From Candidatus Heritagella intestinalis (GTDB taxonomy: Bacteria > Bacillota > Clostridia > Oscillospirales > Acutalibacteraceae), in contig CAJFVO010000012.1 of assembly GCA_904420555.1 (NCBI GenBank), positions 1-61,426 of the forward strand: DNA of 61,426 nucleotides, in the 5' to 3' direction. This document shows, piece by piece, positions 17,657 through 26,721 of the stretch. The notes under the pieces were generated by a model, which worked only from the letters and a program-made list of their open reading frames with translations, was not told the DNA's origin and ran no database searches. The position numbers were made by a program, and so were the translations under genes. Position 1 is the first letter of the stretch, and each line of letters opens with the position of its first letter.

Positions 17657-17703
17657 TGGAAAGCGCTCCTTTCTATCTTACTTTTTTCTTTTTACAGCCT
17701 TGT

Positions 17704-18273
17704 TCTCCCAAACTGCTTTTTTCAGGGGAATGTCCCCTGTGCCCCTCAGTCTCCTATGCGGAGGGCACTAACTTTTCTCCTGGAATGAGAAAAGTTAGCA
17801 AAAGAATCATATAGGGCGTCATCTTGACACGCCAAGCGAAATCATCCTGCAAGCGAGCTTGCGGATGCATTTCGAAGGCGGTCAGGGTAGCTTTTTTAAC
17901 GCGCCGCAGCGGCATCGAGAAACAACCCGTTCCCTCGCGTTGCCAGTCTGCTCCCGCTGACGAAAAGGGTAGATACATCGATTCAGTAGCGGAACAGCCT
18001 GCCTGATAGGAGCAAGCCCAATAAGTTGGAGGGCAGCAGTCTGTTGGTGCGGTGGAGAAAGTTTGCTAAACGGGGGCGACTGCTTCGGTTGTTGTTTCCA
18101 GAGCCGGAGCCCCCGTTTCACAAGGCCTGCTTGCGTCGGACTTTTCGCGGTCAAGCCGCGTAGGCTTGCGAATCTTTTGCTTCCTTTTCTTTTCGGAAGA
18201 AAAGGAAGTGCCCTCCGCATAGGAGACTGAGGGGCACTGGGGATACTCCCCTGTGAAAGGGCAGTTTGGGAGA
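17704..18273. repeat. MITE-like element with long terminal inverted repeats between pth and mfd
   Basis: Left arm 17704-17769 and right arm 18207-18273 are inverted copies, with few mismatches, of a 66-67 nt sequence starting TCTCCCAAACTGC and ending GAGGGCACT. The 437 bp between them carry no convincing gene; short open frames here are repeat-derived. The interior (about 17775-17930) and the right flank (about 18300-18360) recur at 35010-35330. No transposase is present, so if mobile it would depend on another element. Confidence 0.6.
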
Positions 18274-18376
18274 CCCTATCTTGGAAACCCAACTTTCGCA
18301 CCCAGGCTGTTTACGCGGGAGATAAGCCCGCTCATAGATGATGCTATCTCGCGGCTCGGCACCGGGCACTGCCCGG

Positions 18377-18991
18377 TTAGCCTTGGAAGCGGTTCATGGC
18401 TTCGTCAATCTTGCCCTGGACAATCAATTCCGCTGCCTGGGCCGCCCGGTCACAGGCTTCCCCCAGGGCCTTCTGCTCGTCAGGGGTGAACCGGGACAGC
18501 ACCCAGTCCGCCAAATCCCAGCCGGGGTTGGGCTTCTTGCCCACACCGATTTTAATCCGGGGGAAGGTGTCTTTGCCGGAAAGATAAATGATGTTCTTGA
18601 TGCCGTTGTGGCCGCCGTCGCTGCCCTTGCGGCGGATGCGGATGTGCCCCGGCTCCAGGGAAATGTCATCGAAGAGCACCAGCACTTTCTCCGGGGGCAG
18701 CTTGTAGAAGGCCATGGCCTCCTGCACCGACTGGCCGCTGAGATTCATAAACGTGGAGGGCTTCAGCAGCAGCACCTTCTTGCCTCCCAGCATACACTCC
18801 CCGCACAAGCCCTTGAATTTCAGCCGGTCTACCCGGGCGTTGGTTTTTTCTGCAATGGCGTCCAGGGCCATGAAACCGGCGTTGTGACGGGTGTTTTCGT
18901 ACTCACGGCCCGGATTCCCCAGGCCCACAATGAGAAACTCCACCGGCCCCACGGGCGGGCGGGAGACGGAGGAGAACAGGTTTTTCAACAT
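18377..18991 (-). CDS. pth: Peptidyl-tRNA hydrolase
   Basis: 204-residue enzyme that recycles tRNA from peptidyl-tRNA dropped by ribosomes. It begins MLKNLFSSVSRPPVGP and then FLIVGLGNPG. The catalytic His is in NTRHNAGF, and FMNLSGQSV and GSDGGHNG are further signatures. The start at 18991 has AAAGGAG 8 nt upstream; the frame is open for 43 more codons but without a family match. It lies upstream of mfd on the same strand and the two were probably once one operon. Confidence 0.96.
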   Translation of the reverse strand: MLKNLFSSVSRPPVGPVEFLIVGLGNPGREYENTRHNAGFMALDAIAEKTNARVDRLKFKGLCGECMLGGKKVLLLKPSTFMNLSGQSVQEAMAFYKLPPEKVLVLFDDISLEPGHIRIRRKGSDGGHNGIKNIIYLSGKDTFPRIKIGVGKKPNPGWDLADWVLSRFTPDEQKALGEACDRAAQAAELIVQGKIDEAMNRFQG

Positions 18992-19157
18992 AAAACGGCT
19001 CCTTTGACAGCAGGATATGGCGGGATGGAAGTTCCACCCCGCCTTGGTTCGCAAAGAGTATAGCATATCCTGGGGGAAAAAGCAAAGGGAAAACCCTCGA
19101 AACCTGAAAAAACCGCCCACCCCAAACGGGGCAGGCGGTGCTTGGCTTTTTCAGGGA

Positions 19158-20429
19158 TTATTCAGAAGCGCTGCTCTCGCTGCTTTCACTGCTTGCGGAG
19201 CTCTCCGAAGACTCGCTGGACGCGCTGCTTTCGGAAGAGGAGCTCTCAGAAGAAGTGGAAGAGGTGGAAGAAGTGGAGCTGCTCTCAGAAGAAGCGGAGG
19301 AGAGGTCGGACTCGCTGAAGAACATGTGGGGGTCATAGGAGTCCAGGACGGAATCATTAAAGGTGATGTCGTCCAGGGCGTTGGCCCCTTCCTCCATGTC
19401 GGCGGTGTATTCGTCGTTTTTCAGCTCGGAGAGAACGCTCAGACGCTGCTCCGCGTCGGAGAGCATCTCGTCACAGGCCTCGCTGATGGGGTTCTTCTGG
19501 ATAATCACAAACATATTGGAATCCGGAATATCCACAAAATCCACAGTGTTCTCGTCCATTTCCTTGATTTTCGCCGTCATTTCTTCCGGGTAGTGGGAGC
19601 TTTCCAGGTTCACCGTCTCGCTGGCCAGGTTGGAATTGGAATCGTCAGAGGAGCTGGAGGAGGAAGAAGAGGACTCGCTGGAGCTGGAAGAAGCAGCTGC
19701 GGCCTCCTCGTCCCGGGCAGCCTGGTATTCCTCGGCGGCCTCCTCCATGGTCAGCTCCCCGTTCTGGATGCGGGTCACATACTGCTGGTATTCCTTGGCG
19801 GCCTCGGCCTTTTCATCATCGGTCATGGTATCGGTAGAGCCGCTCTCATTATATTTGGTATAGGCGCAGGTGAAGTAGTCTACATCTACATAGGTGCCCT
19901 CGTAGTACTCCCGAAGCTCGTCGTCGGAGACTTCCTTTTCCCCGCCGGGGCCGTAAACCGCTTCAAATACCTTCTGATATTCCACGATGAACTGGGAATA
20001 GGCCCGCTCCAGGGAGGTCTGGGCAATGCCGTACTGGTCAAAGCTGGCGCTGTAAGCGGACCACTGGGAACCGGTGAGGGACTCAATCTGGGACTGGTCG
20101 TCCTCGTCCAGGGTCAGGCCCAAATCTTCCATGCGCTGGTCTACATAATACATGAGCTTCAGGGATTCCCGTGCCCGGTCCTTCACCCACTGGGCGCCGT
20201 CCTTGCCGTCGATTTCCTGGTCAAATACGGACTTGGTGTCGTCCTCCACCAGGGTCAGGGCTTCCTGATAGGCGTTGGAGAGATAATAAATGTACGTGCC
20301 GATAGGGGCGGTATCATCGCCGCGGCGGGCGGCCCACGCCTTATCCTCTGAGTAGCAGCCGGAGAGGGCCGACACCAGGAGCAGACAGGCCGAGACGCCG
20401 GCTACCAGTTTTTTCATCATTTTTTTCAT
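19158..20429 (-). CDS. PrsA/SurA-like foldase lipoprotein with Ser/Glu-rich tail
   Basis: 423-residue predicted lipoprotein. The lipobox (VSALSGC) follows a basic, hydrophobic leader. The helical N-terminal half (WVKDRARESLKLMYYVDQRME...) and the charged middle resemble the SurA/PrsA N-terminal chaperone domain. I do not see an intact parvulin-type isomerase domain; a Ser-rich insert (around residue 265) interrupts the region where it would lie. The last 50 residues or so are almost only Ser, Glu, Thr and Ala in SSESS repeats. The ATG at 20429 gives MKKMMKKL; an ATG at 20441 sits too close to AAAGG. A role in folding exported proteins, perhaps the GH85 enzymes, is an inference. Confidence 0.65.
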   Translation of the reverse strand: MKKMMKKLVAGVSACLLLVSALSGCYSEDKAWAARRGDDTAPIGTYIYYLSNAYQEALTLVEDDTKSVFDQEIDGKDGAQWVKDRARESLKLMYYVDQRMEDLGLTLDEDDQSQIESLTGSQWSAYSASFDQYGIAQTSLERAYSQFIVEYQKVFEAVYGPGGEKEVSDDELREYYEGTYVDVDYFTCAYTKYNESGSTDTMTDDEKAEAAKEYQQYVTRIQNGELTMEEAAEEYQAARDEEAAAASSSSSESSSSSSSSSDDSNSNLASETVNLESSHYPEEMTAKIKEMDENTVDFVDIPDSNMFVIIQKNPISEACDEMLSDAEQRLSVLSELKNDEYTADMEEGANALDDITFNDSVLDSYDPHMFFSESDLSSASSESSSTSSTSSTSSESSSSESSASSESSESSASSESSESSASE

Positions 20430-20604
20430 ACTGGGAACCATGCCTTTCTTGTGATGTTTTGATGGATTTCTACAGAATTAGCCTCTTGAACAGAAACAAA
20501 ATCATTATAACGCAAAAAGCACAGGATGTCCAGCATGAATTCTCATGAATTTATAAAAAAGTCCCAGCGGAACTCCGGGAAAGAGTCCGCTGGGGAGGGG
20601 TTTC

Positions 20605-21564
20605 TCATAAAAACATGGGGGAAACGGGCTTGTCCTCGTAGATGCGGTCAATGGCTTGGGCAAAGAGGGGGGCCGTCGAGAGAATGGAGAAGTTGGGGAG
20701 GAGCTTTTCCCCGGTAACCGGGATGGTGTCCAGAAGCAGCAGCTCCCGGATGCAGCTTTCCCGGATACGCTCCACTGCCGGGCCGGACAGCACCCCATGG
20801 GTGGCGCAGGCATAGACCTCGGTAGCGCCGCCCTTTTCCATACAGGCCGCCGCCGCGTTGCACAGGGTGCCGGCGGTGTCGATCATGTCGTCTACCAGAA
20901 TCACCTTTTTGCCCCGGATATCCCCGATAATGCCCATGACCTCGGAGACGTTGGGACGGGGCCGGCGCTTGTCAATAATGGCCATGGAGCAGCCCACCCG
21001 CTCGGCAAAATTCCGGGAGCGGGTCACAGAGCCCAAGTCCGGGGAGACCACCACGAATTCCTCTTCCCTGCCCCGGACCCGTTCCCGCAGGAAGGAGGCC
21101 AGCAGCGGCGCTCCCAGGAGATGGTCCACCGGGATGTCGAAAAAGCCCTGGATCTGGGGGGCGTGGAGGTCCATGGTCAGCATCCGGTCAATGCCGGAAA
21201 CCGACAGCAGGTTGGCCACCAGCTTGGCGGAGATGGGGTCCCGGGCCCGGGCCTTGCGGTCCTGGCGGGCATAGCCATAATAGGGGATGACGGCGGTGAT
21301 GCTGGCGGCAGAGGCCCGGCGCATAGCGTCGGCCAAAAGGAGGATCTCCATCAGGTGGTCGTTCACCGGCGCGCAGGTAGACTGGACAATAAAGCAGTCC
21401 GACCCCCGCACCGATTCCCCCAGGGAGACGGAGGTTTCCCCGTCGCTGAAGGCGGAGACCCCGCACTTCCCCAGGGGGAGCCCCAGCTCCTCTGCAATCT
21501 GCCGGGCCAGCTCCGGATTGGCGCTTCCCGAAAAAATCTTGATGTCCTTTCCATGCAGGTTCAT
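20605..21564 (-). CDS. prs: Ribose-phosphate pyrophosphokinase
   Basis: 319-residue PRPP synthase (ribose 5-phosphate + ATP to PRPP + AMP). Signatures: FSDGETSVSL, the ATP-binding YYGYARQDRK, DLHAPQIQGFFDIPVDH, and the PRPP loop VILVDDMIDTAGTL. The ATG at 21564 follows AAAGGGG with 7 nt spacing; a TTG at 21570 is less likely. PRPP feeds PyrE, also encoded in this window. Confidence 0.97.
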   Translation of the reverse strand: MNLHGKDIKIFSGSANPELARQIAEELGLPLGKCGVSAFSDGETSVSLGESVRGSDCFIVQSTCAPVNDHLMEILLLADAMRRASAASITAVIPYYGYARQDRKARARDPISAKLVANLLSVSGIDRMLTMDLHAPQIQGFFDIPVDHLLGAPLLASFLRERVRGREEEFVVVSPDLGSVTRSRNFAERVGCSMAIIDKRRPRPNVSEVMGIIGDIRGKKVILVDDMIDTAGTLCNAAAACMEKGGATEVYACATHGVLSGPAVERIRESCIRELLLLDTIPVTGEKLLPNFSILSTAPLFAQAIDRIYEDKPVSPMFL

Positions 21565-21652
21565 ATCCAAACCCCTTTCCCGGGCCGTGGCCCGCGTTCC
21601 TGTTTTTTCCCGGAGGGGGCTCCCTCCGGCCCTTTCTATAGCTTCTATGTTT

Positions 21653-21681
21653 ATTATGACAGCCGGGGCAAAATTTTACAA
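21653..21681 (-). promoter_or_regulatory. Predicted promoter of prs
   Basis: On the minus strand: TTGTAA (21676-21681), 17 bp, CATAAT (21653-21658). The remaining intergenic DNA to 21961 is AT-rich, with no gene seen. Confidence 0.55.
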
Positions 21682-21799
21682 GGGAAGAGGGAAACTTTCC
21701 CGGAAAGCTTATGGGCTTTTTTTTGGTGATTTTTGCGCAGCGCCGGTTCTTTCTCCTGGAAAATCCCGGCGGCGGCCTTGCAGAAAAACTTTTACAATA

Positions 21800-21826
21800 T
21801 TACGTGTGCGTTACAAGATGTTTACA
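21800..21826 (+). promoter_or_regulatory. Pho-box-like direct repeats upstream of the metallophosphoesterase
   Basis: TTACG at 21800, TTACA at 21811 and TTACA at 21822 form three direct repeats with an exact 11-bp period. This fits the Firmicute PhoP box (TT-A-CA-type hexamers spaced 11 bp). A further TTTACA lies at 21791, out of phase. The same pattern occurs before the phosphate transporter at 59410-59437. Confidence 0.55.
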
Positions 21827-21961
21827 CATAATTGGAACAACGCAAAAATAGATGTTAATATTTTACAAAACATTTAATTTAACAAAACGAGAATTTGATA
21901 GTAGCGCCGTATGATAAGAAGCAGGAAACACCCATACCCCAATGAAAAAAGGAGCAAACCA

Positions 21962-24595
21962 ATGATGAGACTATCGAAGAAAAGCCTCAAGGCTGCTGTG
22001 GCGGCGGTATTGTCCGCAGCCGTTCTGTGCAGCGCCAGCCTGCCGGCCTTTGCAGCGGAAACCGCCGGCCAGGAAACGGACCAGCTGAAAATCGCCGTCC
22101 TCTCCGACACCCACTACCTTTCCCCGGACATGATTCAGGACACGGCGGACTACACCGACCATCTGAACAGCGACCGGAAGATGTTCACGGAAAGCGCCGC
22201 TATCCTGGAAGGGATGCTGGACACCATCAAAGAGGACCAGCCCGATGTGCTGCTGATTTCCGGCGACCTGACCAAGGACGGCGAGAAGGAAGGCCACGAG
22301 GCCCTGGCCGCCCAGCTGGAAGCGCTGAAAGAAGAAGTCCCCGGCCTGGATGTGTATGTGGTTCCCGGCAACCACGATGTGCGCAATTCCAACGCCATGA
22401 ACTTCAACACCGAAAGCGGCGAGGCGGAGCCCGCCGGCCGCACGGAGCCCGAGGATTTCATGGAGATTTACGGCGACGCCGTATACAATGACGACAGCGT
22501 CATCGCCCGCTATACGCCCCCCGAGGGGAAAGAAGCCGGCAGCCTCTCCTATGCGGCCCGGCCCCAGGACGGCTATACCATCATTGCCATTGATTCCGCC
22601 CGCTACAGCGCCGACAACACCGACAGCGGCCTGGACGAGCACGAGACCAGCGGCGCCGTCAGCGCCGACCTGGAGCAGTGGGTGGTAGAGCAGATCACCG
22701 CCGCCAAAGAGCGGGGCGATACGGTGATCGGCCTCCAGCACCACGGCATGGTGCCCCACTTCACCATGGAGCCCGACCTGCTGCCCATGTACCTGGTCAA
22801 CGACTATGAGCGCCTGAGCCAGGTGTATGCCGACGCCGGGATGCAGTATATCTTCACCGGCCACATGCACGCCAATGACATCGCCACCGTCACCACCGAA
22901 GCCGGCAACACCCTCTATGACATTGAGACCGGCTCCGTGGTCACCTATCCCTCTCCCATGCGCTTTGTCACCCTGACCCGCAGCTATGAGGACGGCACCG
23001 TCACCGAGGATATGCAGGTGGAGACCAAGACCCATCTGGGCCCCATCACCTTCACCGACCCCCTCACCGGTGAAGAGCGCACCATTGAGGACGTGACGGA
23101 GTACGGCCGCCAGCACGGCTTCAGCAACGATATGCTCACCACCACCGTCAACGGCTTCCTCCACAGCTACTATGCCCAGGCTATCCAGGCCGGCGGCATC
23201 CGCTCTGTCATCGAGAGCCTGGTTTCCGACCTGGCAGGCATGGACCTCACCGTAGACCAGCTGGTAGACGTGGGCCTGCCCCTGCTGCTGCCCACCCCGG
23301 AAGAGGGCGGCACCCTGTATTATGACAGCGACGAGGGCGGCATGGTCATCGACACCACCGGTTCCTCCCTGGAACTGCAGATCCTCATCCCCAACTCCGG
23401 CCTGAAGCAGGCTTTGAACGTGCTCCTGGATAAGGTGGACGCCCTGCTGGAAGATCCCGCCCAGCTGGACAGCGCCGTGACCACCATTGTGGAGAGCCTG
23501 ACGGGCATCATGGTCACCGACGACAAGACCCTGCTGGACTATGTGAACTACATCTATCAGAGCCACCTGGGCGGCGAGGACAACGGCCAGCAGCCCCAGT
23601 GGGTCCAGGACGCCACCGCCAAAATTGAAAACGGCCAGCTGGTAGACCAGGTCATCGACGTGCTGGTGCAGGATATTGCCTCCCTGCTGGACACGGTTCT
23701 GGACAACCTGACGGTTACCGAAGTGCTGGGCATCACCGGCTGGGACAACAACGAAGGCGTGAAGAACTTTATCGCCGCCGAAGGCCGCACCCCCCTGCTC
23801 TCCCCCTATCAGGGCCACAACAACACCGAAACCACCCTGGCCCTGATCTTTGGGCCCCTGGGCGCAGGCTGGCCCTCCAGCAACAACACCTTCACCGTGC
23901 CCAGCGCCGACTATACCCTGGGCCAGTTCCTGGACGACTTTAACGGCTCCTTTGCCGGGATGCTCTACACCATTGACCTGGGCGCCATGCTGGACGAGCT
24001 GATTAACGGCACTCCCGCCGACCCGGAAGAGGGCACCGAGGCCACCGAGGGCCTGGTGACCGAAGAGATCCGCAATCAGTTGGGCGGCTGGCTCCTGTCC
24101 CTGGTGAACTCCATGGGCACGGACAGCAACTATCCCCAGGACAACAACACCGAGATTTCCGTCCAGTGGAAGCTGGCCGACTACACTGCTATCCGGGAGC
24201 TCATCGCCAAGGCCGAAGCCATGGATCTGGCCGGCTACACCCAGGAGAGCGTGGACGCTTTCCAGAGCGTCCTGGACGCTGCCAAGAACCTGGCCGCTGA
24301 TTCCACCCAGGCCGAAGTGGACCAGGCCGCCGCAGCCCTCCAGTCCGCCATGGACGGCCTGGTGAAGGCAGAAGAGCCCTCCATCGACCCGGGCGATGAC
24401 AACAACAATAACGGCAGCAACAATGGGGACAACCAGAACGGCGGTTCCAACAAGCCCGGCGATTCCAACGACCCCAACAAGGGCCCCATCACCGGCGACA
24501 ACACCGCTCCCTGGGCAGCCGTTACCCTGATTGTGGCTTCCGGCGCTCTGCTGGCAGTGCTGGCCATGATGAAGAAGCGCGCCCAGGCCCGCTAA
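21962..24595 (+). CDS. Cell-wall-anchored calcineurin-like metallophosphoesterase
   Basis: 877-residue secreted phosphoesterase. A signal peptide (KKSLKAAVAAVLSAAVLCSASLPAFA) is followed by the metal-binding motifs in order: LSDTHYL, SGDLTKDGE, VPGNHDV, QHHGM and TGHMHAND. A long helical middle region follows, then a FIVAR-like repeat (RELIAKAEAMDLAGYTQESV) almost identical to those in the GH85 proteins, an Asp/Asn-rich linker with DPNKGPITGD near 843, a hydrophobic helix and KKRAQAR. The ATG at 21962 has AAGGAG 7-8 nt upstream. Substrate unknown; scavenging phosphate from extracellular phosphoesters fits the Pho-box-like array. Confidence 0.88.
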   Translation: MMRLSKKSLKAAVAAVLSAAVLCSASLPAFAAETAGQETDQLKIAVLSDTHYLSPDMIQDTADYTDHLNSDRKMFTESAAILEGMLDTIKEDQPDVLLISGDLTKDGEKEGHEALAAQLEALKEEVPGLDVYVVPGNHDVRNSNAMNFNTESGEAEPAGRTEPEDFMEIYGDAVYNDDSVIARYTPPEGKEAGSLSYAARPQDGYTIIAIDSARYSADNTDSGLDEHETSGAVSADLEQWVVEQITAAKERGDTVIGLQHHGMVPHFTMEPDLLPMYLVNDYERLSQVYADAGMQYIFTGHMHANDIATVTTEAGNTLYDIETGSVVTYPSPMRFVTLTRSYEDGTVTEDMQVETKTHLGPITFTDPLTGEERTIEDVTEYGRQHGFSNDMLTTTVNGFLHSYYAQAIQAGGIRSVIESLVSDLAGMDLTVDQLVDVGLPLLLPTPEEGGTLYYDSDEGGMVIDTTGSSLELQILIPNSGLKQALNVLLDKVDALLEDPAQLDSAVTTIVESLTGIMVTDDKTLLDYVNYIYQSHLGGEDNGQQPQWVQDATAKIENGQLVDQVIDVLVQDIASLLDTVLDNLTVTEVLGITGWDNNEGVKNFIAAEGRTPLLSPYQGHNNTETTLALIFGPLGAGWPSSNNTFTVPSADYTLGQFLDDFNGSFAGMLYTIDLGAMLDELINGTPADPEEGTEATEGLVTEEIRNQLGGWLLSLVNSMGTDSNYPQDNNTEISVQWKLADYTAIRELIAKAEAMDLAGYTQESVDAFQSVLDAAKNLAADSTQAEVDQAAAALQSAMDGLVKAEEPSIDPGDDNNNNGSNNGDNQNGGSNKPGDSNDPNKGPITGDNTAPWAAVTLIVASGALLAVLAMMKKRAQAR

Positions 24596-24639
24596 AAAAT
24601 CCCATCCATTTCTGTTTTTGAAAATTTGACCCTCACCAG

Positions 24640-24674
24640 AAAACCCGCCGCCCTCCCTGGGCCGGCGGGTTTTC
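24640..24674 (+). terminator. Terminator after the metallophosphoesterase
   Basis: AAAACCCGCCG and CCGGCGGGTTTT pair around a CCCTCCCTGG loop. Confidence 0.8.
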
Positions 24675-24780
24675 GCCCTGGTGCAGGGGGCGCAGCCCCA
24701 TATTTTTAGAAAAAACTGCTATAAATCCCCGGGGCCTGTACTGAAAAGCGACAAAATTTTGCGCCGTGCGCCTGAAGCAG

Positions 24781-24809
24781 TTGATTTTTTGAAACCGCTC
24801 TGCTATAAT
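24781..24809 (+). promoter_or_regulatory. Promoter of amt-glnK
   Basis: TTGATT (24781-24786), 17 bp, TATAAT (24804-24809). Transcription would start near 24816, immediately before a terminator-like hairpin. Confidence 0.75.
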
Positions 24810-24820
24810 GGGGTCGAGCA

Positions 24821-24857
24821 AAGGTGTTCCAAGTTTTTGGGACACCTTTCTTTTTTT
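24821..24857 (+). terminator. Leader terminator (possible attenuator) before amt
   Basis: AAGGTGTTCCAA pairs with TTGGGACACCTT, followed by a C and a T-rich run. It sits between the amt promoter and the amt start, so most transcripts should stop here unless termination is relieved. It cannot serve the upstream gene, whose own terminator is at 24640. Confidence 0.7.
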
Positions 24858-24906
24858 ATATTTTTCTATCTTGTGTTAGAATCTGAAACAGGAGGGTGAT
24901 TGCAAA

Positions 24907-26148
24907 ATGAACATGGGAGATAACGGTTTCGTATTGATTTGTGCGGCGCTGGTTTTCCTGATGACCCCGGGGCTGGCCTTTTTCTATGGGGGCCTGGTGC
25001 GGCGGAAAAACGTGGTGAACACCATGATGGCCTGCGCAGGGGTCATGGGGATTTCCGTGGTGCTGTGGGTGGTGATTGGGTTTTCCCTTTCCTTTGGCGC
25101 GGACCACGGGGGCGTCATCGGCGGGCTGGAGTATCTTTTCCTCAACGGCCTGGGCTTTGACGAGGCCCTGGGCTATGCCCCTACCCTGTCGTCCCTGACC
25201 TATGTGGTGTTCCAGATGATGTTCGCCATGATTACCCCGGCGCTGATCACCGGGGCGGTGGCCGGGCGGATGCGCTATAAGGCCCTGTTTTTGTTCATTG
25301 CCCTGTGGTCTTTGGTGGTGTACTATCCCATGGCCCACATGGTGTGGGGCTCCGGCGGCTTTTTGGCGGAGCTGGGCGCTGTGGATTTTGCCGGCGGCAA
25401 TGTGGTGCACATCAGCTCCGGCGTCAGCGGCCTGGTGCTGGCAATCCTGCTGGGCCGGCGGCGCGGCGTGGAGCACGTCTCCTACCGGGTCCACAACATC
25501 CCCTTTGTGTTTTTGGGCGCCGGGCTGCTGTGGTTCGGCTGGTTCGGGTTTAACGCCGGCTCCGCCCTGGGGGCCAACGGCCTGGCCGCCCACGCTTTCC
25601 TCACTTCGGCCCTGGCTTCCGGCACGGCCCTGCTGGTGTGGATGCTTTTGGACGTGGCCAAGGACGGCAAGCCCACCCTGGTGGGCGCTTCCACGGGCCT
25701 GGTAGTGGGCCTGGTGGCCATTACCCCCGGAGCGGGCTTTGTGCCGGTGTGGTCGGCCATTATCATCGGCGGCCTGGTGAGCCCCATCTGCTACTTCACC
25801 ATGAATTTCCTGAAGAAAAAGCTGAAAATCGACGACGCCCTGGACGCTTTCGGCTGCCATGGCATCGGCGGCATCTGGGGCGGTATCGCCACGGGGCTCT
25901 TTGCCCAAAGCGATATCAACCCCGTGGCCCAGTGGAACGGCCTGGTATATGGGGAAACCCGCCTGTTCCTGGCCCAGCTGCTGAGCATTGTGGTGACCAT
26001 CGCGGTGGCGGTAGTGGGGACCCTCCTCTGCGTGGGGATCACCCGCATCTTCACCAAGCTCCGGGTAGAGCCCAAGGAAGAGACCCTGGGGCTGGACGCC
26101 ACCCAGCACGGGGAACAGGCTTATCCGTCCTTTAACGGCTTTGATTGA
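24907..26148 (+). CDS. amt: Ammonium transporter Amt
   Basis: 413-residue membrane channel of the Amt/Rh family with about 11 membrane segments. Seen: FMTPGLAFFYGGLVRRKNVVNTMM in two halves at the N-terminus, the family signature around AHMVWGSGGFLAELGAVDFAGG, and a pore His in DAFGCHGIGGIWGG. The ribosome binding site is AGGAGG. It lies 18 bp before glnK, the usual pairing in which the PII protein plugs the channel when nitrogen is plentiful. Confidence 0.97.
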   Translation: MNMGDNGFVLICAALVFLMTPGLAFFYGGLVRRKNVVNTMMACAGVMGISVVLWVVIGFSLSFGADHGGVIGGLEYLFLNGLGFDEALGYAPTLSSLTYVVFQMMFAMITPALITGAVAGRMRYKALFLFIALWSLVVYYPMAHMVWGSGGFLAELGAVDFAGGNVVHISSGVSGLVLAILLGRRRGVEHVSYRVHNIPFVFLGAGLLWFGWFGFNAGSALGANGLAAHAFLTSALASGTALLVWMLLDVAKDGKPTLVGASTGLVVGLVAITPGAGFVPVWSAIIIGGLVSPICYFTMNFLKKKLKIDDALDAFGCHGIGGIWGGIATGLFAQSDINPVAQWNGLVYGETRLFLAQLLSIVVTIAVAVVGTLLCVGITRIFTKLRVEPKEETLGLDATQHGEQAYPSFNGFD

Positions 26149-26166
26149 TAGGAGGGGGAACCACTG

Positions 26167-26529
26167 ATGATGTACAAAGTAGAGGCTATTATCCGGGAAG
26201 AAAAGCTGGAGGATGTGAAATCCGCCCTCCACGCTGTCGGCGTTAACGGCGTGACCGCCTACCAGGTCATGGGGTTCGGCGTACAGCGGGGTTACAAAAC
26301 TGTGGTCCGGGGCCAGGAGGTGGATGCCATGCTGGTGCCGAAAATCAAGCTGGAAATCGCCGTTTCCTCGGAGGAGTGGAAGGAAAAGACCATCCAAACG
26401 ATTCGGGAGGTGGCCCGCACCGGGGAATTCGGGGACGGCAAGATTTTTGCCTATGCCATCACCGATGCGGTAAAGATCCGCACCGGGGAAAGCGGCTATG
26501 ACGCGCTCCAATCCTCGGACGAGGGATGA
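26167..26529 (+). CDS. glnK: PII nitrogen regulatory protein (GlnK/GlnB family)
   Basis: 120-residue trimeric signal protein that binds ATP/ADP and 2-oxoglutarate and gates Amt. The start MMYKVEAIIREEKLEDVKSAL and the end RTGEFGDGKIFAYAITDAVKIRTGE are typical. The T-loop (RGYKTVVRGQEVDAMLVPKI) lacks the Tyr that is uridylylated in E. coli, so control by GlnD-type uridylylation is unlikely. It is translated from GGAGGGGG just after amt. Confidence 0.95.
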   Translation: MMYKVEAIIREEKLEDVKSALHAVGVNGVTAYQVMGFGVQRGYKTVVRGQEVDAMLVPKIKLEIAVSSEEWKEKTIQTIREVARTGEFGDGKIFAYAITDAVKIRTGESGYDALQSSDEG

Positions 26530-26542
26530 AGCTCCTCAAAAT

Positions 26543-26590
26543 TACAGCAGCAGGAAAGGCAGGGGGAACCCCCTGCCTTTTGCTGTGCTC
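26543..26590 (+). terminator. Terminator after glnK
   Basis: CAGCAGGAAAGGCAGGGGG and CCCCCTGCCTTTTGCTG form a long stem with a short loop. Confidence 0.85.
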
Positions 26591-26623
26591 CCGGCAACAA
26601 TTTTCCCGCGCAATGAAAACCCC

Positions 26624-26652
26624 TTGGGATTCCGGCGGTTTTCTGTTATAAT
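26624..26652 (+). promoter_or_regulatory. Promoter of pyrE
   Basis: TTGGGA (26624-26629), 17 bp, TATAAT (26647-26652), 70 bp before the start codon. Confidence 0.7.
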
Positions 26653-26721
26653 GTCTTATAGGTATAGAAATGCGAGGGAAAGCCCCTTGCGGCAAGAGAT
26701 GGCAGAAAGTGAGGATTTTTT

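Noticed and set aside
17882-18369. Small open frames of 60-139 codons between pth and mfd on both strands.
   Set aside because: All lie within the inverted-repeat element, lack ribosome binding sites and translate repeat palindromes.
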